Shown piece after piece: positions 36,500 through 45,916 of a DNA stretch of 64,000 bases. The stretch's first letter is position 1; the number at the start of each line of letters is the position of its first letter. The notes under the pieces were generated by a model that saw only the letters and a list, made by a program, of their open reading frames with translations, was not told where the DNA came from and ran no database searches. Location: NCBI RefSeq assembly GCF_014529625.1, contig NZ_CP076039.1, forward strand, positions 124,001-188,000, given 5' to 3'. The translations under genes and the position numbers were made by a program. This DNA is from Candidatus Pelagisphaera phototrophica. Lineage in GTDB: Bacteria > Verrucomicrobiota > Verrucomicrobiia > Opitutales > Opitutaceae.

Positions 36500-38440
36500 A
36501 TGCTACTCCTCCGCGAACTGCTCGATTCCCAAGACCCGGAAATATACAAGCTCCAGACACATGCCTCCGGACCCGGAGGCTCCCTTCCGTTAGCAGGCGA
36601 TCAACTGAGAGGCATGGCCAGCGGCGACTTTTTCGGAATGACGCAAAACGCGGGTATGGGCTGGGACCCGAAACAGCTCCTTGGAAAGCAGTTTCTTATC
36701 CTCAGTACGCAAGGCGGACTGCGAGCGCCTAATGGCTCGCCTATAGCGCTGGGTTATCATACCGGACATTGGGAAATCGGAATGCTAGTCGAGGAAGCGT
36801 CGAAAGCATTCTCGAAGGAAGGAGCAATTCCGTTCGCCGCCTACTGTAGCGACCCTTGTGACGGCCGGACCAATGGAACAGTCGGAATGCTTGACAGCCT
36901 CCCCTACCGAAACGACGCCGCCACTGTATTTCGAAGGCAGATACGATCGCTCCCGACCCGTCGAGGAGTTGTCGGTATCGCGACCTGCGACAAGGGTCTC
37001 CCGGCAATGCTTATGGCTTTGGCGGGGACGCCAACATTGCCGACGATTCTGGTGCCGGGAGGAGTCACTCTTTTGGCCGAGGAAGGAGAAGACGCTGGAA
37101 AAGTGCAAACGCTTCCGACTCGATTCGCCCACCAAGAGGTTGATCTCGAATATGCAGCAGAAATGGGATGCAAAGCCTGCGGCACTCCAGGAGGTGGATG
37201 CCAGTTTATGGGTACGGCGGCAACCAGCCAAGTCGTCGCCGAAGCGCTCGGCCTCACCTTGCCCCACGCGGCGCTCGCTCCCAGCGGTGCCGCTATCTGG
37301 AAGGACCTGGCCCGCCGTTCCGCCAAGGCATTGATCGAGCTCGAAGCAAAGCAGAAAACCACCGCCGAAATCCTGACAGACGACTCAATCTACAACGCCA
37401 TGGTTGTGCATGCTGCGGTTGGAGGATCCACTAATCTTGTCCTTCACATTCCGGCCATTGCTCATGCCGCCGGGTTACGACAGCCAACCGTCGAAGACTG
37501 GGCCCGCATCAACCGTTCCGTTCCCCGAATCGTCGATTCATTGCCAAACGGGCCCAAGCACTTCGCAACTGTTCAGGTTTTTCTCGCGGGAGGTGTACCC
37601 GAAATTATGTTACACTTGCGAGAAATGGGGCTGCTGAAACTCGACGCCTTGACCGTGACCGGGGCTACTCTGGGTGAAAATCTTGAGTGGTGGGAATCCA
37701 CAGAACGCCGCACCGTATTAAAGGATAAACTGAGAATGCTAGACGGAATCGATCCGGACGAAGTAATCATGTCCCCTACTAAAGCCAAGCAACGCGGATT
37801 GACGAGTACGGTGACTTTTATGCAGGGCAATTTGGCCCCAGAGGGCGCCTTGGTCAAAAGTACGGCCATTTCTCCGGATAGAATCGATGGCGACGGATTC
37901 TATAGACATGAAGGCCCTGCCCGGGTCATGACGAGCGAAGCAGAGGCGATTGAAGCGATCAAGTCGGGAAAGGTTCAGCTAAACGACACCATTATCCTTA
38001 TTGGGATCGGGCCCGGCTGTGGCATGCCGGAAACATATCAGATCACCTCCGCCCTTAAGCACATGAAAGGGGGCGAGAGTATCGCTTTAATTACTGACGG
38101 CCGCTTCTCCGGTGTCTCCACCGGAGCCTGTATCGGCCACGTCAGTCCTGAGGCCTGGGCCGGCGGACCCATTGGATGTGTTCTAGACGGCGATGTTATT
38201 CGAGTCGAAATCGACACCAATCACTTGCAGGGATCCGTAGATATTTTGTCGATCGATGCGAGGGAACTAGCGGAGCGCTCCATTAATCCTGCCCTAAAAC
38301 CCGATCCTCGAGTCCCCGCCGACACGCGACTATGGGCCGCCCTTCAGAATGCGAGCGGTGGCTCCTGGTCCGGATGCGTCTACGACGCCGACCGAATTTC
38401 CGAATTGCTAGAGAAGGGACTCGAAGCAGAGGGCCGATAG
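36500..38440 (+). CDS. YjhG/YagF-type sugar-acid dehydratase (IlvD/Edd family)
   Basis: 646 residues, near the 655 of YjhG (D-xylonate dehydratase). The match runs from [19 protein letters not shown] and [17 protein letters not shown], through [81 protein letters not shown], to [19 protein letters not shown] and [22 protein letters not shown]. The Cys residues that hold the Fe-S cluster in this family (DPCDGRT, ATCDKG, GCKACG) are present. The enzyme would remove water from an aldonate to give 2-keto-3-deoxy acid. D-xylonate is most likely by subgroup; other pentonates are possible. No aldolase gene is seen next to it. Confidence 0.9.
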   Translation: MLLLRELLDSQDPEIYKLQTHASGPGGSLPLAGDQLRGMASGDFFGMTQNAGMGWDPKQLLGKQFLILSTQGGLRAPNGSPIALGYHTGHWEIGMLVEEASKAFSKEGAIPFAAYCSDPCDGRTNGTVGMLDSLPYRNDAATVFRRQIRSLPTRRGVVGIATCDKGLPAMLMALAGTPTLPTILVPGGVTLLAEEGEDAGKVQTLPTRFAHQEVDLEYAAEMGCKACGTPGGGCQFMGTAATSQVVAEALGLTLPHAALAPSGAAIWKDLARRSAKALIELEAKQKTTAEILTDDSIYNAMVVHAAVGGSTNLVLHIPAIAHAAGLRQPTVEDWARINRSVPRIVDSLPNGPKHFATVQVFLAGGVPEIMLHLREMGLLKLDALTVTGATLGENLEWWESTERRTVLKDKLRMLDGIDPDEVIMSPTKAKQRGLTSTVTFMQGNLAPEGALVKSTAISPDRIDGDGFYRHEGPARVMTSEAEAIEAIKSGKVQLNDTIILIGIGPGCGMPETYQITSALKHMKGGESIALITDGRFSGVSTGACIGHVSPEAWAGGPIGCVLDGDVIRVEIDTNHLQGSVDILSIDARELAERSINPALKPDPRVPADTRLWAALQNASGGSWSGCVYDADRISELLEKGLEAEGR

Positions 38441-39245
38441 CAAAGTAACAGCTCCGATCTCTTTCAAATCGATCGAGTTGCGTCTCCACAAGAGTGGAAC
38501 CCCTCGCTAGATCCACTCAAGCAACGGGCATTTCTCCGATAAGGGACTTTATGAGATTCCTTCGTACTCAGATATTTTGATAATTTGCATGATGGAAATG
38601 GAAGACTATCGCTACTCTTTCGAGCCGCTAAAGGCAGAGTTAGATAACTTATTGGAGGACTCAGCAGAAAAGTAGTGAGAGCACAAGGAACCTGCCCTCC
38701 AAAGGGAATATTGCTCAAAACGATGACCTTTCATTCTGGACCGTCGAAGGCATACGTTCTCACATCGAATTCTGGTTTCTTTCTGGATATTGTCAAAGAC
38801 CCTCTAGCGTCGACGATCTTTTGAAAGTAGATTGGTCGGATTCGGACATTGAAAACTGGGAACTCGTTTTCTCCACGTTTAACCACAGTCCCAATCTGAT
38901 CATTACAGCAATGATGGATAAGTTGCTGATTGGATACGCCGACATCCATGGTCCAAGCAGTGGCCCAGACGATTTTTACTCCCTCTGGACAGTGCCAGAA
39001 ATCGTGCAAATCAAGAGAGAAGTTATCAACGGTAGGCCACCGACTCGAGCTATACTAGCGGATCCTCCGTCGTGCGTTAGTCAGTCCAAGAAGCGAAACG
39101 TTCAGGCGTTTCTAAGATTCTCGTTTTCACTGAGCGTCCTACCCTAACCCGATTGCCCAACATCCCCTGCAAGTCGAATGGACTTGCACTCTATGCCCGA
39201 CTCTTCACTCAATGACAATCAGCTCTGCAAAAACTTCGCGAACAC
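38441..39245. other. 805-base stretch with no recognisable gene
   Basis: Longest gene-poor stretch of the window. On the plus strand an open frame without a clear start runs from about 38676 to 39147 (tail from the TTG at 38821): DLSFWTVEGIRSHIEFW, DLLKVDWSDSDIENWEL, IGYADIHGPSSGPDDFYSLW. Its composition is protein-like but I recognise no family. A reverse frame (38731-39009) overlaps it. It could be a decayed gene or a lineage-specific one. A short ATG frame near 38590-38674 is also open. No terminator was seen after the dehydratase. Confidence 0.3.
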
Positions 39246-40325
39246 ATGGACGAACCAATCTCGGACGACTACTCTATCTGGGGATACCGGCTCTTTCTTG
39301 ACCGGGAACCTGAATCGGAACAAACGATAAAAAAGCGCACTGGTGTATTCAAAAGCAGCAAACTCCTTCGCCAGCACTTCCTTTCATCTGAGGAATTCAT
39401 CGCGAATAATCCAGAGTGGGACCTGTTTTTCTATTTGGGGCTTTCGCCAAAGATGAATGTTTCCACTGAACTAGACAGTGAACAACAAAAGGAATTCATT
39501 CAACACGTCCAGAAGACCTGGGAAGCGCTCGGAGAATCTGACCCCCATTGGTCCGTTCTTTCGCAGGACTCCTACCGGAGCGACAAGATCGGGGACAGCC
39601 AAAAGGATTTCGAGAAGAGCGCTGAAATCGATATGATGATTCTTGACTCAACGCTTGAGCGGAACGATATCGACATCAGAAGCTTCAAATCTTGTCGGGA
39701 ATTCGGTTGCGGAGTGGGAAGAGTAACCCGTTTACTCGCAGATCGGTTCGACGAGGTTGAGGGCATTGACATCTCTCGTAATCATCTCGAAATAGCTAGG
39801 AAATCGATTGCCGACGACGGCCTGAATCACGTGGATTTTCGCCATGTGAATGATCCGGCAGAACTCGCTCGGCTTCCCCAAACCGACTTTATATTTTCGG
39901 TGATGGTCTTGCAGCATAACCCGCCTCCCATTATAACAATTCTACTGGAAAATTTGCTGAACTCACTCGCCCCAAACGGTGTCGCATTAATTCAAATACC
40001 AACCTACAAACGAACCTACTCCTTCGAAGTTGATACCTATATCGAATCCCCTCCCTTTGAAGAGGACGAGCTGGAAATGCACTACTTGCCACAGCGTAAG
40101 GTCTTTGAAATTATAGATGAATCCGACTGCAGGCCAATCGAAGTCATCGAAGACAACTACATCGGCAGAAGAGGCAACGAACTTTCCAATACTTTCCTCA
40201 TACGAAAGAAAGGCATTTCGTCAAAGGGATGGGGGATACGGCTCAAGTCTCTTTTGGGGCTAATGCCTCCGCTCCTTATAACGGATACCCACCTGGAAAC
40301 CCACGAGCGGCTTAGAGAGCGGTAA
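39246..40325 (+). CDS. SAM-dependent methyltransferase with DUF4214-like N-terminus
   Basis: 359 residues. The first 60 residues (IWGYRLFLDREPESEQTI, LLRQHFLSSEEFI) resemble the DUF4214 pattern 'yr.lLgReaD..gl.....FL.S.EF', often found on glycan-related enzymes. The methyltransferase core lies at about 140-265: motif I REFGCGVGRVTRLLADRFD, the acidic GIDISRNHLEIAR, FIFSVMVLQHNPP and GVALIQIPTY. It should bind SAM; the substrate is unknown, and sugar or lipid-linked glycan modification is a guess from the front domain. It ends tail-to-tail with the lipoprotein gene, overlapping it by 14 bases. Confidence 0.8.
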   Translation: MDEPISDDYSIWGYRLFLDREPESEQTIKKRTGVFKSSKLLRQHFLSSEEFIANNPEWDLFFYLGLSPKMNVSTELDSEQQKEFIQHVQKTWEALGESDPHWSVLSQDSYRSDKIGDSQKDFEKSAEIDMMILDSTLERNDIDIRSFKSCREFGCGVGRVTRLLADRFDEVEGIDISRNHLEIARKSIADDGLNHVDFRHVNDPAELARLPQTDFIFSVMVLQHNPPPIITILLENLLNSLAPNGVALIQIPTYKRTYSFEVDTYIESPPFEEDELEMHYLPQRKVFEIIDESDCRPIEVIEDNYIGRRGNELSNTFLIRKKGISSKGWGIRLKSLLGLMPPLLITDTHLETHERLRER

Positions 40326-41169
40326 CTATTTTCAAATTTTGGATACAAAATGAGAGTTTCCGATCGTCACCTAGCATCTTTGTGCCAGCAGTGGGTGTCT
40401 CGAATACAAAACGATTAACTCCTGGAGCCAAGTTCACGTTTTGCCGAAACTGTATCCACGGACCAGGAACTAATTCCTCCGTCAAAAGCGAAGTCCCATT
40501 CGCCAAAAACTCCAGCAAGCGCCGATCTATTGTTCTGACCCCAAAGCTAAGCCCAACTGTCTTGGTAACTTCGGGCTCGTTAACGACATGGAATAATCCA
40601 CGTGACTCAGCCCAGCGCCACGAATGCAAATCATCTAATTCTTCGGCGTACCAACCATCATCAAACTGTAGCTTCACCTGAAACACGCTCGGCTCAGCGT
40701 TTTCCTCGCTCAACCTTATACTGAAATCGCGGATACAAACGCACAAATCACGGGTTTCACCGGCCGTCACTACACTCGGCTCGTCGGTTTCAAAGACCAA
40801 AGGCGAAACCCCCGGCTCCATCCGGATCGTAAACTGTCTGCGCTCCCATGCCTTTGTGTCGAGTGTCTCTGTAAATAAGATCTGGCCATCCTGGTAGACA
40901 CGCAAAGAACGCTCGTTAAGGGAAAGTGCATCGTAGGAAATCGTAGCAACCTGAGCCTCCGGCAACTCATTGCTCAGGGCGATCGAATTACGTGCCCCAC
41001 CCCAATGCCACTCATGGCCATCACCTGTCTCCGAAGCGGACCAGCCGCCCTGAAACTCTACCAAGAATGGTTCTACCAAACTTGGTATAGGCTCAGATTT
41101 CGATCCACTATCGCAGCCTTTAAGAAACAGGGAACTTAAAACAAGGATGGAAAGACAAACGTGACGCAT
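40312..41169 (-). CDS. lipoprotein with two tandem repeat domains
   Basis: 285 residues from the ATG at 41169, giving a lipoprotein signal (MRHVCLSILVLSSLFLKGC) with a lipobox ending in Cys; the longer start adds four residues. The mature part is two copies of one beta-rich domain. Copy 1: GGWSASETGDGHEWHWGGARN, ATISYDALSLNERSLRVYQDG, then FTIRMEPGVSPLVFETDEPS and CVCIRDFSIRL. Copy 2: DGWYAEELDDLHSWRWAES, VGLSFGVRTIDRRLLEFLANG, then RQNVNLAPGVNRFVFETPT and SFCIQNLKIV. The 'W....e...hsWrW' start and 'L.pGvn.fvFet' end are shared. It is probably a carbohydrate-binding-like or structural module. Exact family not recognised. Confidence 0.75.
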   Translation of the reverse strand: MRHVCLSILVLSSLFLKGCDSGSKSEPIPSLVEPFLVEFQGGWSASETGDGHEWHWGGARNSIALSNELPEAQVATISYDALSLNERSLRVYQDGQILFTETLDTKAWERRQFTIRMEPGVSPLVFETDEPSVVTAGETRDLCVCIRDFSIRLSEENAEPSVFQVKLQFDDGWYAEELDDLHSWRWAESRGLFHVVNEPEVTKTVGLSFGVRTIDRRLLEFLANGTSLLTEELVPGPWIQFRQNVNLAPGVNRFVFETPTAGTKMLGDDRKLSFCIQNLKIVTAL

Positions 41170-41470
41170 CCAGGCAGCCAACTATAAAGCCGACACAATA
41201 CGAGTCGGAAATAACCCCGCAAGCTGACTTCACTTCGGTAGACAACCCCAGACAAAATGGGGTTCATCCGAATTTTCGATATGCAACCTCGCCTTGGATG
41301 GTGCCCGGTTAAGGATTGGTTCGGATTACGCCGAATCGCTGCGCGACGACCTTCGATCGCCCCTCTCCGCTCGCGGGCTCTATCCGTCGAACCCGTCTCG
41401 GAGAACAGAGGTTCGAAAGTCCCGAGCCCCGCCGCGGCGCGGCATCCGTAGCACACAGAGCGAAGGATGG

Positions 41471-41545
41471 CGTCCCGTAAAGGATTCGAACCTCTGTTTC
41501 ATGGATGAAATCCATGCGTCCTAAGCCTGACTAGACGAACGGGAC
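41471..41545 (-). tRNA. tRNA-Glu (UUC), second divergent copy
   Basis: The 5' end is at 41545. Acceptor arm GTCCCGT/ACGGGAC pairs fully, discriminator base G at 41471, and CCA is encoded at 41468-41470. Anticodon stem CATGG/CCATG with a 7-base loop; anticodon TTC (template 41507-41509). The T-stem AGAGG/CCTTT holds one G-U pair and TTCGAAT loop. It differs from the next copy at several positions but appears foldable. Confidence 0.88.
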
Positions 41546-41686
41546 CGTGCTAAAGCGCCGCAGAACCTAAAATTTATCAAAGGGTATGCAAGAATTAATC
41601 GACCCAACCATAGGGGCTCTAATCCCCATGGCGTTGTACGCAAAAAGACCGCTTGCCTTTCAGCAGCGGTATCTTGGCTTAACTGG

Positions 41687-41761
41687 TACCCCGTAGGGGA
41701 TTCGAACCCCTGTCGCATGGATGAAAACCATGTGTCCTAGGCCTGGCTAGACGAACGGGGC
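41687..41761 (-). tRNA. tRNA-Glu (UUC)
   Basis: 5' end at 41761. Acceptor GCCCCGT/ACGGGGT (first pair G-U), discriminator A at 41687, CCA encoded at 41684-41686. Anticodon stem CATGG/CCATG, loop TTTTCAT with anticodon TTC (41723-41725). T-stem AGGGG/CCCCT with loop TTCGAAT. D-arm TCTAGCCAGGCCTAGGA fits tRNA-Glu. It lies 138 bases before the second copy on the same strand. Confidence 0.92.
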
Positions 41762-41954
41762 GTCAGCTAAGAGCCGGAGAACCTAGAAATACGGATCTCC
41801 CATGCAAGGCTTTTTTTCCAAATTTTAGGTCAAAATGAGAAAGAAAAATCTCCCGTATAATCCTATTTGTGTCCACCGAACTTGCCATGGCCCACTAAAT
41901 TCGCTTTACCCAATCATAGGCAACACTTTGCCAAATCGATCTAGCATAAACGAG

Positions 41955-43745
41955 ATGGGGATTTTCAACATATTCCGAAACGACGCTTCACTTACGATTG
42001 CGGACTGCCTCAACCGGTTGGTCACGAATGTGAGCAACTTCCCCGCTACCCTAAACGGGAGGTCCCAGGCAGGGGAAACCACCCCCCTCTGCCGCATCTC
42101 AGAGGAGAAAGGGAAATACTACATCACAGCCCTAGATCCAGACAGCCTACCCCTCCTAGACGGGGAACCCATCGACCAGAGGATGGAGATCAATCGTGAC
42201 CAGCTCTACCCTCTCACATTGAGAGGACATCTTCTGGCAATCGCCATAGGATCCAATGAACCTGATTTAGGAAAAGACTTTCGAGCTCATAAATGGAGTG
42301 TTGAAGCATCCAGTGGCGATCGACTTCGACTCCAGCTAAAATCTAGCGAGCTCAACCAAAGGAGCTTGCAGGAACGGTTTTCACCAACCAGCCGCTTTAT
42401 AGCGATCCCGGGAAGCCTCGATGCTCGATTTCCGCTGAAGGAACTTATCAATCTCTTGCCAAAGGAGCCCGCGGCCAAAACCACCTCCGAACCCTCGCCC
42501 TCCTACGGTACGGATGCTGCAGCGAGAGTGGGACTCAACAGCGACCCCACTTGCCCGATTTGCTGGAAGACCTTTCCCAAAGGCGATGTTATGAATATCG
42601 CTGCCCACGAGGACCTGATGGGCGATCCGGAACTCGGGCCTTATACGAAATTGAGGTTCGTCGCCAATCGATTCAATGAACTAGGCCAGGCTTTAGATGA
42701 AAAAGGCGTCGTGTGCATTGAATTGGCCTGCCCTCACTGCCGCGGTCGACTGCCAACCTCCTTTTTAAGCCAGAATCACCTGATACTGTCTGTAGTAGGA
42801 GCCCCCAGCAGCGGGAAGTCTTACTATCTTTCAACTTTGCTTCAGCTTCTACCTGAAGAATTGATCCGCACTCATGGATGCGTCCTGCAAGACGGAGACC
42901 CTAGCGGTAACGTTCGACTGAACGAAATGAAGAACCGGCTCTTTTCCGCAACCACGCCAGAGGACGCTTTCATTTCTAAGACGGACTTCGAAGGCCTCAT
43001 GTACGAGCAGCTTCCCCGAAACGGCAAGAAAGTCGCCCTGCCCCGGCCTTTCGTTTACCACTTGCGGCAAATCAAGAACGCCAAGCACCGGATAGCTCTA
43101 GTATTTTACGATAATGCAGGCGAGCACTTTAAACCCACCGTCAGTCTCGACGATTCCCCCGGAGCCCTTCACGTCGCAGCGTCCTCAGCACTGTTTTTCC
43201 TGTATGATCCGACCGCAAATCGAGAATTCCGTAAACGGCTACGCCGCAAGCGTGACCCTCAGCTAAGGTCTCAAGCGACAGACGAGCAGGACACCATCCT
43301 CGCGGAGATGGGAGTACGCGTCAAAAAACTGAAAGCCAAAGATAGTCATGAACTCGTGGATACGCCATTAGCAATTATGGTTGGGAAGTGTGACGTCTGG
43401 AAGTCAATCCTGCCCGAAAACGCGCTTTCGATTCCGGAAAACCGTCCCCTGACAAGCGATGAAATCGATCGGAATAGCGAGGTCGCGAGAAACCTCCTTT
43501 TGGACTTCTGCCCAACGATAGTTGCCAACGCAGAGTCTATCTCTACCTGTATCCGCTATTTTCCTATTTCACCCCTCGGTCATTCACCCAAGGAAATCAA
43601 GGAAGGCCCTCTATCCGGAAAGCTCGCGCCATCTCCCAGAAGGCTTCATCCCATTCTAGCGACTGCCCCCACGCTTTGGGCACTGTCCGAAACAGCTCCA
43701 GACATCCTTTCGCCCTCCTCTGATACCCCTTCCCCCTTTGGCTAA
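41955..43745 (+). CDS. FHA-like, zinc-ribbon GTPase (DO-GTPase/TRAFAC-like)
   Basis: 596 residues from the ATG at 41955 (MGIFNIFRND); a longer frame to 41835 adds 40 non-homologous residues. Residues about 40-105 have an FHA-like pattern (PLCRISEEKGKYYITALDPD, PLLDGEPIDQ, LTLRGHLLAIAIG). Two Cys pairs, CPIC (200-203) and CPHC (259-262), separated by an amphipathic helix, should bind zinc. The nucleotide-binding domain follows: Walker A GAPSSGKS (282-289), switch-like YDNAGEHF (386-393, DxxG), a hydrophobic SSALFFLYDPT strand and MVGKCD (476-480, base-recognition NKxD-like). This resembles GTPases of GAP1 conflict systems. It is two bases from the next gene, which encodes a GAP1-N protein. Family names are from memory, not searched. 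Confidence 0.75.
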   Translation: MGIFNIFRNDASLTIADCLNRLVTNVSNFPATLNGRSQAGETTPLCRISEEKGKYYITALDPDSLPLLDGEPIDQRMEINRDQLYPLTLRGHLLAIAIGSNEPDLGKDFRAHKWSVEASSGDRLRLQLKSSELNQRSLQERFSPTSRFIAIPGSLDARFPLKELINLLPKEPAAKTTSEPSPSYGTDAAARVGLNSDPTCPICWKTFPKGDVMNIAAHEDLMGDPELGPYTKLRFVANRFNELGQALDEKGVVCIELACPHCRGRLPTSFLSQNHLILSVVGAPSSGKSYYLSTLLQLLPEELIRTHGCVLQDGDPSGNVRLNEMKNRLFSATTPEDAFISKTDFEGLMYEQLPRNGKKVALPRPFVYHLRQIKNAKHRIALVFYDNAGEHFKPTVSLDDSPGALHVAASSALFFLYDPTANREFRKRLRRKRDPQLRSQATDEQDTILAEMGVRVKKLKAKDSHELVDTPLAIMVGKCDVWKSILPENALSIPENRPLTSDEIDRNSEVARNLLLDFCPTIVANAESISTCIRYFPISPLGHSPKEIKEGPLSGKLAPSPRRLHPILATAPTLWALSETAPDILSPSSDTPSPFG

Positions 43746-43747
43746 CC

Positions 43748-45829
43748 GTGTCACTGCAATACATACATACCAGCGCCCGGCGAGGCTTGGAGCCCGGAAA
43801 GTCCGGCTTTTGTTGCGTCGCCCGCGACCGTGACCTGCCGGCTGACCTAGAGAAGGAACTGGAAAAGCTAAGTCGGTACGAACACATCCCTGGTAAATCG
43901 AGCCCAGTGATTCTGCGGCACCTGGCCCTATCCAGCCGCACTGGCAATTACCATATCCTTACCTGCCTGCGCGATTCTGGCACCGACTATTCCAAACGCA
44001 ACAATCACATCGCCCACCATCTTGCCTTCACCGAAGACGAGATACCGGTCCTCCCGGATCCCGCTACGATTCTTTTGTTTTGGAACGGGTGGAAGGACTC
44101 TTGGATCGAACCTCCCAGAATACTTCAGGAACGAGACCAATTTCGGATAGGTGATCTGGATATTTCTACAGAAGTCACACCGATAGATTTCGACTCACCC
44201 ATCGAAACGGGCAATCCACGGGATGCTGCTTTCAGTTTCGAAGCGGGTGAAGAACACGACCTCGCCCATCATTTTCGCAATGAACTTCTCACCCTTCCTG
44301 CGAGCCAGCGCTGGGATGTTCCCTTCACAAACTTCATTCTGACATCCGATCAGCCGACCCAGTTTTTGTGGCGAGGAAACTGGAAAGACCGGCCCCTTCC
44401 TTTCGAGTTCGAAGGATTAGCAGATAAAGTAAGCCCCTTCGAGTCGCCCCACGTTTTTGAGGAGCAAGTGCCCGAGGAACCAGAGGATGTTTCACACCGT
44501 ATTACTAAAACAGCCCCCAAAGTCGAAATCCCAGACGAACTCACGCGAGCGGATCGCAAACGTCCAAAGCGGAAATGGACCCGTCGCCGACTCTCTAATA
44601 CATTGAACCTAACCTTGGCATGCCTAGCGATCCTTTGCTGCGGAACAATCGCCTACCTCCTCCTTGATTTCAGATCACCGCCGGAACCCGAGGAGCCGCA
44701 ATCACCTCAGGAAGCGCCTACCTCTGGTCCAAGTGATCCCAATATGGGAACGGACAAATCTTTAGATCCCCGTCAATCATGGGCATCACTCATTGATTCG
44801 GACCGTCTCTATAAAAATCTAGAGCTCGGTCTGGGTGTCGCAGAAGCATTGTCTTCACTCGGGGAACCTAAGCCACTCCAGATCGCTAAGGCTCTATCAG
44901 CCGTCAGAGACGCAGTTGAGAATCAATCGTCAGATTCAATCGCGATTGTACCTGTTCCAAGCTCGCTTGTTCAGAGCGATACCAGCCAGTGGTTCCTGGA
45001 ACCCGACTTCGCTTCGGCAATAAAATCACTAGACGTCTTACTTATTCCCGAATCAATAGTCCCATTTTTTCAGGAGCCTCTCGCCAGCAACCCAATCTTC
45101 GGACCGCTTCGTGAGCACGGTCCATTCGACCGGTTTATTCCAGAGGACACTATTCTCAGTATAAAAGCCGTTCGTCGGGCCGCTAGAGACCGCCTCGTGC
45201 AAAACGGTATCGATGCCATTACGGCTGCAGAGGAATACAGGAAACAATGGCAGTCCCTATCAGAGGATGATATTCACCATAGCATCCAAACTTTGGAGAC
45301 AGCTTTCGAATTAAACGCTGACGAACGCTATTTAGCTCAAGATAGCAAAGGCCTACTCATCTCTCCCACACAAGTAGAGATCTCCAACCATATGAGAACC
45401 CTGTATGAACGATTCATACTACGACGGGTTTCGTCATTCATTACATCGCCAGAATTCCGTGATACCCTAAACACCGCCAACCAGGAGCACAACACAGCGA
45501 TCGAGCAAGCCCGATCAATTTACGAGGTCTTTGCCACGGCAAGGGCGCTTTCCGAACCGATGGCAACCAAACTGGAGAATATTCGCGATCAATGGCGGGA
45601 AACATTTATAAGAGACGATTTGATGGAGGAGACCATGATCAATTTTAACCTCGAGCGCATAGCTAACAGAAAGCACAACCTGTCCACCCTACAGTCTCAG
45701 TTTTCCCAAAATACATTGGCTGATCTGGACTCCGCCAACCAGATCCTAGACTCCATTGAAAAAGCGGAACAGTCTATTCAGGCTATCGATTCGGATTCCG
45801 GATGGGCTTTGCTTGTGGGAAATCCGTGA
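43748..45829 (+). CDS. GAP1-N-like, single-pass membrane protein
   Basis: 693 residues starting at GTG 43748, two bases after the GTPase gene. Residues 1-230 match the GTPase-associated protein 1 N-terminal pattern: LQYIHTSARRGLEPGKSGFCCVA, then LRHLALSSRTGNYHILTCLRDSGTDYSKRNNHIAHHLAF, where the 'G.D.sgR.gN...H.l' core is the family signature. A basic region (KRPKRKWTRRRL) leads into one TM helix (about 285-306). A Pro/Glu/Ser linker and a mostly helical, polar domain (about 345-690) follow, presumably across the membrane. It probably docks the GTPase at the membrane. The C-terminal part has no family I recognise. Confidence 0.75.
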   Translation: MSLQYIHTSARRGLEPGKSGFCCVARDRDLPADLEKELEKLSRYEHIPGKSSPVILRHLALSSRTGNYHILTCLRDSGTDYSKRNNHIAHHLAFTEDEIPVLPDPATILLFWNGWKDSWIEPPRILQERDQFRIGDLDISTEVTPIDFDSPIETGNPRDAAFSFEAGEEHDLAHHFRNELLTLPASQRWDVPFTNFILTSDQPTQFLWRGNWKDRPLPFEFEGLADKVSPFESPHVFEEQVPEEPEDVSHRITKTAPKVEIPDELTRADRKRPKRKWTRRRLSNTLNLTLACLAILCCGTIAYLLLDFRSPPEPEEPQSPQEAPTSGPSDPNMGTDKSLDPRQSWASLIDSDRLYKNLELGLGVAEALSSLGEPKPLQIAKALSAVRDAVENQSSDSIAIVPVPSSLVQSDTSQWFLEPDFASAIKSLDVLLIPESIVPFFQEPLASNPIFGPLREHGPFDRFIPEDTILSIKAVRRAARDRLVQNGIDAITAAEEYRKQWQSLSEDDIHHSIQTLETAFELNADERYLAQDSKGLLISPTQVEISNHMRTLYERFILRRVSSFITSPEFRDTLNTANQEHNTAIEQARSIYEVFATARALSEPMATKLENIRDQWRETFIRDDLMEETMINFNLERIANRKHNLSTLQSQFSQNTLADLDSANQILDSIEKAEQSIQAIDSDSGWALLVGNP

Positions 45830-45916
45830 ATTCACCCATAAAAGTTTGCGCGAGGAATGGATTGTCTTCCTAAATCAAACTAGGCAGCTTTTTTCTCAAA
45901 CATTTGTTTTACACGT

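Noticed and set aside
41222-41467. GC-rich stretch downstream of the tRNA-Glu copies, possible extra RNA gene
   Set aside because: It has short palindromes (GCCGCGGC) but no tRNA arm set or other RNA pattern.
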